64,000 nt of DNA. Origin: Mytilus galloprovincialis. Its lineage: Eukaryota; Mollusca; Bivalvia; Mytilida; Mytilidae. The stretch covers positions 51,022,872-51,086,871 of the forward strand of contig NC_134844.1 of assembly GCF_965363235.1 (NCBI RefSeq), read 5' to 3'. Positions 24,291 to 36,960 of the stretch are shown piece after piece; the first letter of the stretch is position 1; every line of letters begins with the position of its first letter. The notes beneath the pieces are model-generated. The model saw nothing but the letters and a program-made list of their open reading frames with translations. It was not told where the DNA came from and did no database searches. The position numbers and the translations under genes were made by a program.

Positions 24291-27244
24291 AGACAGTGTT
24301 ATTAATTAATTATTAGCTCCCTTGGTAAAACTCCAAATTTCATATTTAATGTATTTCATTGTTAAATAATTACATGAAGCGTAATAAGTATATATTTGTT
24401 AATTGCATAGCTTTTGATATTTGAATTCATTGGTTAAAGATATTTATTTATATTGTAAAGTTTAATTTTTGCATCGTCGCAAAATCTGTGGTACCTTCTT
24501 TGGTTACCTTCTGTAAGAAACTTATATATTTTATAGATCCCATTGAAGTTAAACAAAGTTCCGGTCGTGGAAGGACTATATACCCTGTCAAGGTCAATAT
24601 AAACTTCTATTTGTTTCAGTCCTACCAAGGCAAGCCAAGCTGTCCACCTCCCTGTAAATAAGCGCAAACTACATGGCTTCTTGTAATAAGGGTGAACTGA
24701 AGTATTGATTGCTCTATATCTACTTTCAAACGGTGGGCACGATGTTCCTACAACCCCTAGGATTTAAAACAGAATCTTCAAAATTCCATCCGCAAAACAA
24801 AATAAAAATGTTAGAAAACACGAACCAATATTAAAACAAAATCAATATATGTTTTAAATTATGTTTTTACAGCTCTTCATCATTTAGTAAGTAATACCTA
24901 GTTTATTTGAGGATTAAAATAACAAAGCTATGTGAAAAAACGGATGTCCAACGTTACATTTATGAAAAACTGTTTTAACTCTTATGTAAAGTGATCCTAT
25001 TTCTTATTCTCTGATCTTTTTGATTCTTGGCAGGAACAGCGACATGTGTCGGTTCTTTGTGGCGTTAAAGCCGTTATTTTGCCAAATTTCATTTGACTCG
25101 GTGGCTGCATATTAAGCTGAAATAAGAAAAATGTCCAACGACGTATTTCGTTAACTCAACGACTGAAAGTGAATTTTATAAGTAGATATAGCAGAAAATG
25201 AATAACAAGAGTAAGACACTAATAATATCTAACAAAAGTACAAATATTTGCCTCATTGTTCGTGAGTTTAAATATTGCTGATTCAATAAAATCATCTCTA
25301 CACAGTCGTTTTTCTAACGGTAGCCATTTTGTCCAAGTTGATATTTCATTTTCAAAGCAGTTAACGCGTATTTTTTGTAATTGATCAAAACAAAAGTTAG
25401 ATACACGAAGAGTAAAAAATGCCAAGATTCTTTTCGTATTAACTACATATTTGGGTCTTCAAGGAATAAAATGATTCCACGCATTACAAAACGGTAGCCA
25501 ATTTGTCCAAACGTCTGAAAACGTCTAAAATCCGAAAGACGCTAATTTCCGACGTTACATGTGCTAAAGTTTCAATTAAATGTTCATGATAATTAACAAC
25601 AAATCGTGTTATGAAATTTGGAAAAAGAGGTTGATGATTGCTGCCGAAAAAAAGAATAGTGCATGTTGCTATAGACTCCGCCCGGGGACATAGGTTCGAC
25701 ACAGGTTAAATTTTGCAATTTTTATTAATCGTTTATAGCTTTTAACGATTTATTCAATAGAATGGGGAAATGGAGAAAAAATCACATGATCTTCGTCCAA
25801 CTTTTGCAAAGACAAATTGGAGACACCAAGACAGTCCTCTAAATGTAAAATGCGAATTGAAATTTATGTTGCGGAAGTACTCTGAAATAGACAATTTAAA
25901 GTCGTCACTTCAGTAAGGTGCAATCACCAAACTGAATAATAAAAGACTTAATACCAGTTCACGGAATGTTTTAATTCGCGATTTGTCCTGCTATTCATGT
26001 TATAACTGTCGTGATGAAAGTAATTCCTGTACTATCGAAGCCGGAACTTTTCGTCAATATAAACTTGTGCATGAAATGGGGGTAATTGAAAGACGAATCC
26101 CAAACAGCGACGAAAACTGTTTCATCGAATTAATAAAAACCCGGGATTATATTAGCCATTTTCGCGGACGATCCAGGAGTAGATTACTATATTTTAAATG
26201 TATATCAGAAGTTGAACACTATAGATGACTTGGGAAATAATTCTCAAGCCAAGGTTCAAGTAATTGAAGGGGTGTATTTCGACAACTTGTGTGCCAGGGA
26301 AAATACAATTCTATTCAAATTTAACCAAGGGTAAAAATGTCCGATTTACTTGCAGTGTCAGATATATTTGAATTGGAGTTGAATTAAGATATAGAAATTT
26401 TACAATGACAGATGATATGCACCTTGAAAGTTAAACATCCTATGATAAAAGTTTTGTACATCTAAAAAAATTTTTTTTTATTGAAAACCGTATACATGTA
26501 CTTCCTCCCATCTTTCCTTCCTACATTACTTGCGACAGTTCTGCATTTTTTGTTGAAATAACTTAAAGGATAAACATTATTAAATCGAATCATTTCCACA
26601 ACTTGAGGTAACTTATGATAAAATGACATCACAAAACGAACAGAACCAGAATCAACCAACATATAAAAAACCGAATAAAACTTGCAAAAATTAATCGAAG
26701 TCAAAAACCCTCTTCGACGCCGCATTTTAAGTGTAACGTGGTGTTGTAGGAACATCGTGCCCAACGTTTGAAAGTAGAAATAGAACAATCAATACTTCAA
26801 TTCACCCTTATCAAGAAGCCATGTAGTTTGCGCTTATTGATTGGGATGTGGAAAGCTGAGTTTGCCTTGGTAGGATTGAATGTCAGTCCACGTATAGTTC
26901 CACATAATATTCTTCCAAAATATTGAAGCTTTTAACGTCCTTGACTGACTATGTAGCCCTTTACAATACGTCGGTAGCTGAATGAACTATAATAGGTTCT
27001 ATAAAATATATAAGTTTCTCACAGAAGGAAACCAAAGAAGGTAACCAAAGATTTTGCGACGATGCAAATATTAAATTTTACAATATAAATAAATATCTTT
27101 AACCAATGGATTCAAATAGCAAAAGCTATGCAATTAACAAATATATACTTATAAAGCTTCATGTAAATTATTTAACAATGAAATACATTAAATATGATCA
27201 AATTTGGAGTTTTACCAAGGGAGCTAATAATTTATAAAAAACAC

Positions 27245-27415
27245 TGTCTGCCACACAGCATTTCGGGGACTCTCCCTCTGGTATCTTTCGTCCCTCTTTT
27301 ATAGCTGACTATGCGGGGGCTTTTTCTAATTATTGAGGGCATTATGATGACCTATAGTTGTTAATTTCTGTGTCATTTAGTCTCTTGGCAATCATAATAC
27401 ATATTCTTTTATATA
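27245..27415 (-). repeat. Family A fragment inside right arm of fold-back element 2
   Basis: Mirror of 24121-24290: 'cttttatagctgactatg', 'gatgacctatagttg', 'tttctgtgtcatttag', 'tctcttggcaatcataata'. Both copies share the same truncated ends. Confidence 0.75.
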
Positions 27416-27418
27416 TAT

Positions 27419-27592
27419 GGCGATGTCGTTATTACGACATAGTGATGTCGTTATTACGACATGTTATGTCGAAATTACGACATAGCGATGTCGTTATAAC
27501 GACATGTTATGTCGAAATAACGACATCGCGATGTCGTAATAACGACATGTTATGTCGAAATTACGACATGCTATGTCGTAATTACGACATAA
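27419..27592. repeat. Array of 'ATGTCGTAATTACGACAT'-type palindromes, right arm
   Basis: About eight palindromic units. It is shorter than the left array, so the arms differ by a few units. The open frame 27358-27630 is a repeat artefact. Confidence 0.9.
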
Positions 27593-27635
27593 ATTTTTTT
27601 TTTTTGAATGGCCCTTATCGGCTTCCGTAAAATAC

Positions 27636-30600
27636 ATATTCATCATTTTATCTGTATCGCTTCAATTCAGAACTGTTTGGTGTTAAAATTTGTAGTGATA
27701 CTATGCATAAATCTATGTAACCATTTAAGCAATCAGATTGGGTGGAGTGTCTTGCTCTATCTTGGATTTTGAAATATCAGATCACAATCGGTCTACCTTT
27801 TTAAATGAATTGTGCAAATTTCGAGAGTTGTATGTAATTAATGTGCATGAGTTTTCCTGTAGTATAAATATTTTAATTTGAATACTTATATAAGTTAGAA
27901 TATGTCAGACTTAAAAATCATCAAATGTAAAAGGAAATTCAAGACATTATCTTAACTTGAAATAAATGGCATATTGGCACAAATGATCTAAATTTCCGTT
28001 ACAACCATTGAACAGTTTGTCTGTTCTATTATATGTGATGATAGTTGTCAAGGTAGAGTGGTAAATTACCTATACTTCGGTATATGAGATCAATTCAATG
28101 AATATGTTTTATTTAATATATACATGATATACAAAAGATTAAATTCTTCACATAATTGTCAATAGATCGGTTTGAATTCAGAAAACGGATGATGCACGAA
28201 AAAAGGGGTTACTTGCGCTGTGTACAGACCTTGCCCCCAACCCCTACCCGGAAGTGTTGGAATTATTACGTCTCCTTTAGTTTTAGTTTTTTTTTACTTG
28301 ATTTGAATGTTACTTAATGATTGGCGAGATTATAAACATCGATAAAGTACTGTCGTTTTAATACATGTACAAATCCCTCATGTTTGAGATAAAAGACAAC
28401 TAAAATTATCGAAAAGAAAAGTATCAAAATTCATGAAAAAAAACCCTTCCCACATATTGAAAACAACGCTGTTATGCATTTCGAGGTCAGAGTGACCCTT
28501 TTAACATCGATCAAACTATTTCATGTCACTGTAAGAGTGTCAGAGTGACCCTTATATCATTAATCAAACCATGTTATCTCTCTGCAAGAGTAGAACTGTA
28601 CTCGTCACCGTTTTGAGCCGAATTATATGGTAATTGTCGACCACGCTTTGTCTACACTTCACGGCCGTCACTCGGGAAACTGAAAGATTGGTCGGTTTAT
28701 CTATATTGATTATGCGGCTATATCAGCGGTTGGTCTGTTAATCGGATTGGCTATAGTCTGTTAATCAGGTGTTATCGAGAAAATCATTGAAAGTTCAGTA
28801 TGTTTCATTGTATAACTTTTTAAATATATTTTTATCATTGTAACGGAGATGCGCAGCTGTGTAATAATCTCCCTTTGCCAAACACGGAATGACGCAAAAT
28901 GAACTATTTCACTGTCAGAGAAAGGAATAACAAAGTGTATATTTAGATAAATTATATGGTAATCATTTGGTAGACGTTTCATCCAACTTACTGGATATTT
29001 AAGAGAAGATTTTGCCATTCTTATGGAGGAATTATACCTTCTTAAAAGGACCTGTAAAAAGTATAGACTGGTTAAAGAAATATTTTGTACTGGGTCTCAA
29101 ATAGACCACTTGGATTTATCATGAATCCGCACATTTAATACTACATGGGTTTATCATTAATCTGACCAACAAATTTTGCGATACTTAACTAAATTTATGT
29201 TTTAGTTTCATTGTTCACATGTACATTATGTGGAACATTTTAATAAAATATCTGAACATCTGTATTTGGTCTCATTTGCCAGAGCTCAGTCACAGAAGAA
29301 CGAACCTTGAATCGACAATAGGGAACGGTGACGCATAGCCCCCCGACCCTCCTGTTACATCATAAAAAATATCAATGTCTGACATAACAACTCAATGTAC
29401 TGAATCCAGTGGTGTAATTATTTTTTTTCTAGCTTCGATAAACGATCTATAAAATGAAAAGGCGGGTTACTCATTAATAAATTTATACACATTTTACACA
29501 CACAAAATGTACACAAAATGACACATTGGTTGAATTTACTTGCATGCAATATTTTGAACATCGAAAAACCAAAAAAACAAAACAAAACAGGCATTATGTT
29601 TGTTAACCATATTAATATCATTGTGGAAAACTTTACACAAAAATCTGTATTTTGGTGACATTAATCATTTTTTATTAAAAATCTGATCCGTTAATTGGTC
29701 GGATGTATAAAACCCGGTCTGTTAATTGGTTTGTTTATGAATGGCAATAAAAGTATAATTCGATTGCTATATATGGGGTGTTATCGGAACAAATGGGTAG
29801 GCTGAAGACGAGTGGCTAAAAAGTACGGAAACAACAAATGAACAATGGAACATAATATATACGGAAACAACACATGAACAATGAACAATTTAAACAATGG
29901 ATATTGAAAATTGATAAAAATGGTTTCAAAAAGTTTAATATTTAAATAATATTAATTTCATCCAAGAATGGTCGCATACATCATGTGAATTCTGTTTAAT
30001 TCTCATGAATGACACCAATTTGTCAACTACATTGGTAACCAGTATATAAATCAGAGATAAACGTCGTAATGTATCTAAACATCAGTAATTAAAATATTTT
30101 TGGAGTCTAAAATATAACGAATAAAATAGAATAATGAGTAAAATAAATAAAGGTAGAGAAAAGTGACTTAACAATTTAAAGAATACAGAAATGAATAACA
30201 CCCCCAATCCAGACCCACGAGAATCTGGATGAAGAATATTGATTCTAACATGAAGTCTTTTAAACGCTTTGAGTACACACCAGTGGTAAAATATGAATAT
30301 ATTGTTTGGGCTGTTCCGAACGTACTCTTACGGCATATGCTGTTTTACCCGACGACACAGAACGATTACATCAGAATATAAGCATTTTCTGGGAAAATAC
30401 ACAATTGCTAAACCGAAAATCATCACAATAAGGAAATATAAACAAACGATGCTAACATATGTTATATAAGCCATTTTATTGTAAAAATATAAGACATATA
30501 AGTACAAGTATTATTTATATTTATTTAAACCTATCTAAATATATTATTGTAAATATCTTAAGCATGTCACTTATTCAGTTAGCTCCGTTAATTTACGTCA

Positions 30601-30695
30601 ATTCAATAGTGCGTTTATTTATGGGAACGGCAAATGGTGCCTTCCCCTAGAGCGCTTCGATTCAAAACAATTACCGTATTAGTCCTTTCAGAATC
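27636..30695. other. Gene-free stretch
   Basis: No supportable gene. It holds a two-unit tandem duplication ('gtcagagtgacccttttaac', 28486 and 28539) and several 'ggtctgttaat..gg' segments (28731, 28757, 29729) of unknown origin. The short frames at 28761-29018 and 29418-29621 show no recognisable motif. Confidence 0.55.
28486..28590. repeat. Two-copy tandem repeat, ~53-bp period
   Basis: 'gtcagagtgaccc' starts at 28486 and again at 28539. The following bases ('atcaaact', 'cactgtaagag' versus 'atcaaacc', 'ctctgcaagag') align with a few substitutions. Confidence 0.7.
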
Positions 30696-31890
30696 GAAAT
30701 AATTCATAAGGGATTGAATATATCATGATTTTACCACGGGTTGTTCCTTAATGCCGATATTTAAGGTCTTTCCTTTTTCTATAAGGAAAGACCTTACTGT
30801 ATTTCTTCTGATTATTATTATTGTTCTTTCCGTCAAACTTTAACGACATTTCCCAAAAAAGTACGCGACATGTTAAAATGATATTAGGTATCTAATATTG
30901 GTTGACCAAAATCTATCTTGTGGTGAGGGCACGACCCCCTTACATTTCCTTTATAGGGGTTATCTCCCCTAACACCGAAAACCTTGTAATCATTCTTACT
31001 CCGTAACCATAATAGGTAGAAAAAAACAAAGGGTGGAATTTGTTCAGGAACAGACCCTGGTTCTTCGTTACATATATGGATCGAAAATATTCAACGACGC
31101 ATTGGTAGGGTTATGCCCTTTCGAAAATTAAACGATGTCGGTTGGCCACTAAAACTCAGAAACCGTAAGTTGTAGCCACCTAGGATCTTCACCAATGATT
31201 ATCAATTTATGTGACTAAGAAAACTGACCTAAGGTCAAAGGTGAAGGTCATGACCTAGATTTTGACCTTAGCTTGTTATCGGATTTACTAAATAACCGTA
31301 AAAGATGGCTGATAAAATATAACGAAGAAAAGGTGTGTCTTGTCCAGATCTACATTTGTTATGTTTGGTTCAAAATTATTGGACCAATTATTATGGACCT
31401 AAAACTGTTTTTCGTGTCCAAAATGATGATTTTTCGCTTATAGCTCAAAAGAGGTTAGAGATAGGAAAAACCTTTGAATTGCAAAAATGATCAGAATAAT
31501 AAGATCTATAAAATTAGGTCAAGGTCAGAGGTCAAGGTCCCTAGCAGCGACATAAAACACCTTAGCAACCATATATTTTTGAACTTAGAAGGTTATGAAT
31601 AATATAAATATGAAATTTTTAATACTGGAAATGACATTTTTGTTCCTAACAACGACATTTAAGTCCTTAGCAATCACTTATTTTTTTAACTTTAAATACT
31701 ATGAATAGTACATATGACATTTTTAATACTGGTAGTAATATTTTTATCCTTAGGAATGATTTTTGTCCTTAGCAACCACTTGTTATGAACATAATTTTTA
31801 ACCCTTGTTAACGCTCAGGGTAAAATATTTGTCATAAAAGGCCAACCCGTGGTAAAATTGCAATATATTCAAGCCCCAATGAATTATTTC
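30696..31890. mobile_element. Palindromic MITE split by a nested element
   Basis: The left part 'gaaataattcataagg', then 'ttgaatatatcatgatttt' and 'accacgggttg' (30696-30762), is mirrored by 31799-31890 ('acccgtggtaaaattgc', 'aatatattcaagcccc', 'aatgaattatttc'). Between them lies ~1.04 kb of unrelated sequence. A short relative of the MITE without such an insert occurs at 60651-60734. Confidence 0.65.
30762..31798. mobile_element. Nested hairpin-ended element (~1.04 kb), Helentron-like?
   Basis: One end carries a near-perfect hairpin at 30763-30795, 'aaggtctttcctt' / 'aaggaaagacctt', immediately inside the junction. The junctions lie in T-rich sequence so that the MITE arms rejoin at a TT with no target duplication. 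Insertion at TT without duplication and a subterminal hairpin are known for Helentrons/Helitrons, which is why I suggest that class. There is no Rep/helicase coding, so it would be non-autonomous. Confidence 0.45.
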
Positions 31891-32104
31891 TTAATAGATG
31901 AGGACAGTAGAGAGAAATGCATTGCTAAAAAGGAAAGAAAAAATAACAATTATTTGAGAATACAGACATGAAACACCCCCTTTTTACTATTTAGACCCTT
32001 GAAGATGATTGTTAAAACAGTTTTGCCATTTATTCCTCATCTCCTTATTTTTAGGTTAACAGTATAGACAACGATATCTTTACATATGCTTTAAAATTTT
32101 AAAA

Positions 32105-32610
32105 TTAATAAAATTGGGATTAGAAATGGGGAATGTGCCAAAGAGACAACAACCCGACCATAGAGCAGACAACAGCAGAAAGTCACCAACAGGTCTTTAC
32201 TGCAACGAGAAATTCCCGCACCCGGAGGCGTCCTTCAGCTGGCCCCTAAACAAATATATACTAGTTCAGTGATAATGAACGTCATACTAAACGTTAAATT
32301 GTACACAAGAAACTAAAAGTTAAAATATACAAGACTAAAAAAGGCCAGCGGCTCCTGACTTGAGACAGGCGCAAAAATGCGGCGGGGTTAAACATGTTTG
32401 TGAGATCTCCACCCTCCTCTTATATCTCTAGCCAATGCAGAAAAGTGAACGTATAACAATAAGCACATTAAAATTCAGTTCAAGAGAAGTCCGAGTCTGA
32501 TGTCAGAAGATGTAACTAAAGAAAATAATACACAAATAACATCAGACTACTAGCAGTTAACTGACATGCCAGCTCCAGACTTCAATTAAACTGATTGAAA
32601 AAGTATGTCT
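32105..32610 (+). repeat. Dispersed family B repeat, full-length-like copy
   Basis: 'atggggaatgtgccaaag', 'agacaacaacccgacc', 'cccgcacccggaggcg', 'ttcagctggcccctaaac', 'gacttgagacaggcgc', 'gcggcggggttaaacatg', 'aagagaagtccgagtctg', 'tgacatgccagctccag'. Best preserved copy in the window. Non-coding. Confidence 0.8.
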
Positions 32611-32770
32611 TCATCATATAAATATTAGGCACAATCCTCCCCGTGAGGGGTTTAGTATCATACCATCATAGCATATATGAGAAGAACATAACCCGTGTCA
32701 TGCCAACAACTGGTTTATTAATAATAAATGTGTTTAGTTCCGATGCAAAGACCCTATAAGTAAATCAATA

Positions 32771-34270
32771 TTAACGCCAAAATATGCAATCTTTAATGAC
32801 CTGACAACAGTATCGTACAATGTAACTATATCCCTTCTTAATAAGTATATTTAAAGGTTTTGTTAACTTCTGAGGTGAAAACTGACAATTTTGTGCTTTA
32901 TAAAGAATATTTCCATAAAATATTGGATGTGAAATACCTGAACGTATAAGAAATCTGCATTTAGAGCTATATTTCCGAATGATGTTCTCATACCGATGAT
33001 AAAATTTAGTAAATGTTTTGACTAGTTTGTGATATCGAAAACCCTGGTGTAATAATTTTTCAGTAATACATGAATTTCTCTCGTTAAAATCTAAAACATT
33101 GTTACATACACGAGCGAATCGTACAAGTTGAGATATATAAACACCGTAAGATGGTGACAAGGGAACGTCACCATCTAAAAATAGATAATTAACGATAGGA
33201 AATGAGAAATCATCTCTCTTATCATAAATTTAAGTATTAAGCTTTCCGTTAATGATATACATATCAAGATCGAGGAAAGGGCAGTGGTCATTGTTAGTAT
33301 TAGCTTTATTTAAAGTAAGTTCAACAGGATAAATTTCTTTAGTATACATACTGAAGTCGTCATTATTGAGAGCCAAAATATCATCCAAATATCTAAAAGT
33401 ATTATTAAATGTGTGTATCAGATGTTGCTTCGATGGGTCTTTGCTGATTTTTTGTTATAAATTGTAACTCATAGCAATACAAAAACAGGTCAGCAATAAG
33501 TGGTGCACAGTTAGTCCCCATTAGAATTCCGATAACCTGACGATATACGGAATCTCCAAAGCGAACAAAAATGTTATCTCGTAAAAATTCAAGGGCAGAT
33601 ATAGTATCAAAGCATGTCCAATTGACATAGTTTGTTTTTTTTTTTTTTTTTGCTTATTGCTACAAAACAATGACCTAAAAGAGTTTTTAAATCCCCATTT
33701 AAGTAGGTGTGTGATTTTTTTCTTAATGAGAATGTGAGGCAATGTGGTATATAGGGTAGACAAACCAAAGCTTAAAGCAGATTCAAAATCACCAATATAA
33801 GCATTCAATTTATCAAGTACTTCCAACGAGTTTTTGACACTCCAAAAGTAATTAATTCCACTATTCGAAGACCTTATTTGAACAATTTATTATCAGGTTT
33901 TTGATTGTACCAAGTGTACTGGTAAGAAAAATAGATATTTTAGTAGTGGAACAATGGCTTGAAGACGAAATAAATCTATATTTGTAAGGTGTTTTGTGTA
34001 GTTTCGGAAGCCAATATATAGTTGAGACTTTCATTGTTTTTGTTTCTGCTTGTAAAGCGGTAGCTAAAAGTTTATGTTTGTTACAGATGTCGTTTTCTGA
34101 AAATGGGGCCAGTTGGAATGTTGGTGAATTGGTGATTTCTTTTTGTAGAACCTCAATGTAATATTTACGTCAAACAATAATAATGTTGTTAGCAGCTTTA
34201 TCGGCCGGGACAAAAACAAATTCCTTGACTAGTTCTTGGCTAGTATATCACTTTATGTTATTTGAATCTG
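32771..34270 (-). pseudogene. Decayed reverse transcriptase, possibly Penelope-like
   Basis: Reading the minus strand from ~34270 down gives fragments of one reverse transcriptase in several frames. There is an N-terminal part near 34000-33960. A block ending IGDFESALSFGLSTLYTTLP (33521-33826) has the 'STLYTTLPH' type motif. Then come GILMGTNCAPLIADLFLYCY (~33470-33530) and the catalytic YLDD box (33377-33394), followed by a C-terminal block beginning SPSYGVYISQLVRFARVCN (32771-33160). The frames are separated by stops and shifts, and an insertion-like poly-T run at 33631-33649 lies within. MGT..AP..ADLFL and YLDD are reverse transcriptase motifs B and C. I associate this sequence type with Penelope-like or unclassified reverse transcriptases common in bivalves. 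No GIY-YIG endonuclease is visible. It sits right after a family B copy and is clearly non-functional. Confidence 0.7.
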
Positions 34271-34567
34271 GACTCCGATAAACATTGGCTTCCTGTAATA
34301 GCTGAATCTGATAGATCAGTAAATGTTGCATTTATTGTATTTAGTGTACACCAAACAAAATTGCAGGGGTGTGGGGTGCAGCTCTCCTCTGCACTTATGT
34401 AAAAATGAATCAAACAGAATAAAATTAATTAAAACCTAAGATAACCAAATGTATCTGCATTCGCTCCTTTCAATTTACTTCTTTAGAATGCTTGTAAACA
34501 ACATATGATTAAGTTATAAAAGAAAAGAACCATGTGTATGATGCTGACGAATTACGGTTAAATGTCC

Positions 34568-34735
34568 AGTTATATAATAATGCTGTAATTAACATTGACT
34601 ATTCGAAAATAGTAGCCAGGATGAGAGACAATAGTGCACGACGCGACAGGGGAGTGCACTATTTTTCCATACCCTGGCTACTATTTTCCGTAGGCTATGT
34701 TAAACACAACATTAATATCATTATTATACTGACTG
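34568..34735. mobile_element. Palindromic MITE with 'AAATAGTAGCCAGG' stem
   Basis: 'gaaaatagtagccagg' followed by 'gacaatagtgcac' is mirrored by 'gtgcactattttt' followed by 'cctggctactattttc'. The fold extends outward through the 'taataatg' flanks. The open frame 34534-34752 is a by-product. Confidence 0.65.
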
Positions 34736-36955
34736 TTTACTATTTTGAATAGTTGTGTACTTCAATGTAAAAAATGCCCTTTATGTAACTTTGAATATAC
34801 ATGTATTTATAGTGCAACTAGTTGTGTTTATTTCCTAAATATAGAAACATAGCTATATTTTGTATAATGTCAATTTCATCAGGGAACATATTGTCCGCAA
34901 TAAGAGGTCCATTAAGGGATGAAAATAAGTTTGACATTTGTGTTACGATTAACAAAGCTATCATTTTAATAATTCAATTTGCAGTATAAAAACAATATTA
35001 GGTCAATGTCATCAATATGTAAGCTTTTTTTGTACTCGGCGCAAAACTGGGGAAGGGCAAATAATTGATTCAATAGTATGTTTTGAGTAGAAATGATTGA
35101 TGTTAACTGAATATAATTTTTGCAGACTACAATTTAGTCAATAATCGACTTTAAGGATTATGTACCCTTCTGTTGATTCAATGCTAAACATATGGAAATT
35201 TTATAGAAAATCCAAAGCCTTTATCCTTGTACTTTCATATTTGGCAATTTGATGACTAATAGATATAGGATTCTTGCATGCAGTGCTAGCATTGTTTTCC
35301 TTAAAACAAGTGTATTAATGTAGTTATTAGTTAAAACAAATAAAAATATGGACCGAATCAAGTACACCTTTGAGGGTGCACTCGACTCTAGTGTCTCTGC
35401 ACGATGTATTTTTGAATTTACAGGTTAGTTAGAACATTTTGTAGAAAATGAACACTAGCACATCATAGAAAAGTAAGTGAGTAAACTATGTCTCGAATTT
35501 TATAACGAAAATCTCTGTATTAAAGGCTGTGGATTTGCTATAAATATATTGGTTTATTTGCCACAAAATACTTTTTTTCTAGTAAATGCAATGACACAGT
35601 AATTACTTATGTTTTCCATCAAGTTTCCTCTTGGTATATGTACTAAATGGCCTATCTCTATTATTCATTATATCTGTAGTTCTGATACAATTAAAGTTTG
35701 AAAAATTCGTAAAAAAATTGCTACAGAAGAGGTCATTAACCTTAATAAGTGGTTTATACCATCGTCATTTCAAGCGCACATATGATCAGGCTTATAACTT
35801 CAACTCACTTGTCTGTCAAAGCGACTACGCTCCGACTTTGCATGTAAAATTAAACAATGATTGACGTGAAAATCAATAGTCTATCGCAACAGCAATGCAT
35901 AAAATAGTGCAGTTAGCGCTATATATTTCTTTTAAAAACTATGCAAAAATAAAGCAATTCTAGTACACAAAGCTCATTTGTTAAAATTAATGTCACCTAT
36001 ACATTGTATAACGTAGAAAATTGCTTGATTACTATTATATCTGTACAAATAATGTCATACATGTAATACATGTAGGTAGGCAAAAATAACACGTTCAATT
36101 GTATATATGTTATTGCTTTCATAATAATTTAAATTCTAACAATTAAAGAACACGCAACTAATATCTATTTAAGATAGGCAGAGGGAAAGTATGAACAGAA
36201 TGCGACTTTTTCTAATGTAAAACAGTTTAACATGTTATTCAAATGAAGAAAGTGGATATAATGTCTGTGCTCTGGTTATCCGTGCATCTTTTAACTACAT
36301 GCAATATATATGTGGCTCTGCAATTATCACATAATTAATATATATAAGTTGTATTATCAAAACGTTCACACAGACTAAATGTCTGATGACAAACCTGCGA
36401 AATAAATGAGTTTTGGATTATTCCTGTAATTGTATGGTAGTTGCTCCCTCGAGCTCATATCTAAAATTAACTCGTCTCGTAATCGTAATAAAAGCATTTT
36501 TCTGGAATTAAATTTTTATCAACAGCCTGATTAATTTGAATACTTTAAAAGTAGAATTTAAAATGATCTTACTATTAAATGCCGTTTGACATACCAATTT
36601 GCATGCTGGTTAAATTCCATAAGCATGAACTGGAATCTCTACCACTGCGCCATCAACTCCATGATTGAGGTTCGTTTATAAGCTTAGGCGATGACGGATT
36701 CACTAATACTGGGCATCTAACAAAGACAAAACAACAATCTACCTTTTACTCTGATTTACATAATAAAGGGATATAAAAGTTAAACTTCTGTTCCTCCGTA
36801 TATGTAGCACACTTATACTGCAGTATTGTCCGCAGTTTCTATTTATTTCTTCTGAGTTGATATATCACACAAATTTAAACATAGTTATTTCATACATGTA
36901 CCCATGTTCCAGTTAAGTAGATTAAAACGTCACAATTCTAGATAAGGGAAAAAAG
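34736..36955. other. Gene-free stretch
   Basis: AT-rich and nothing coding recognised; the frame 35631-35864 has no known motif. Near 36605-36675 'ctggaatctctaccactgcgcc' looks like a reversed fragment of a tRNA-derived SINE head. Confidence 0.5.
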
Positions 36956-36960
36956 GGGGT

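Larger units (their letters stand above)
23861..27629. mobile_element. Fold-back element 2 (~3.77 kb), ~900-bp TIRs with ATGTCGTAA palindrome arrays
   Basis: The outer end 'tacggaagccgataagggcc' (23861) is mirrored at 27610-27629 and followed by 'aaatac' (27630-27635). The same six bases precede the left end (23855-23860), giving a clean 6-bp target duplication. Each arm is ~900 bp (23861-24762; 26738-27629) and holds in order: the terminal sequence, an array of GTCGTAAT palindromes, a partial family A copy, and unique sequence. The interior (24763-26737) has only short frames; 25983-26228 (plus, Cys-rich start YSCYNC) and two minus frames (25219-25425, 25484-25702) match nothing I know. No transposase is recognised, so this is probably non-autonomous or of an unrecognised class. 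Confidence 0.8.

Noticed and set aside
25983..26228. 81-codon frame with CYSCYNC start, considered as a transposase zinc finger
   Set aside because: Only one short Cys-rich stretch and no His partner pattern. The frame is not supported by neighbours; mentioned only within the fold-back element entry.
34534..34752. 72-codon plus-strand frame
   Set aside because: It coincides with a palindromic MITE; no family resemblance.
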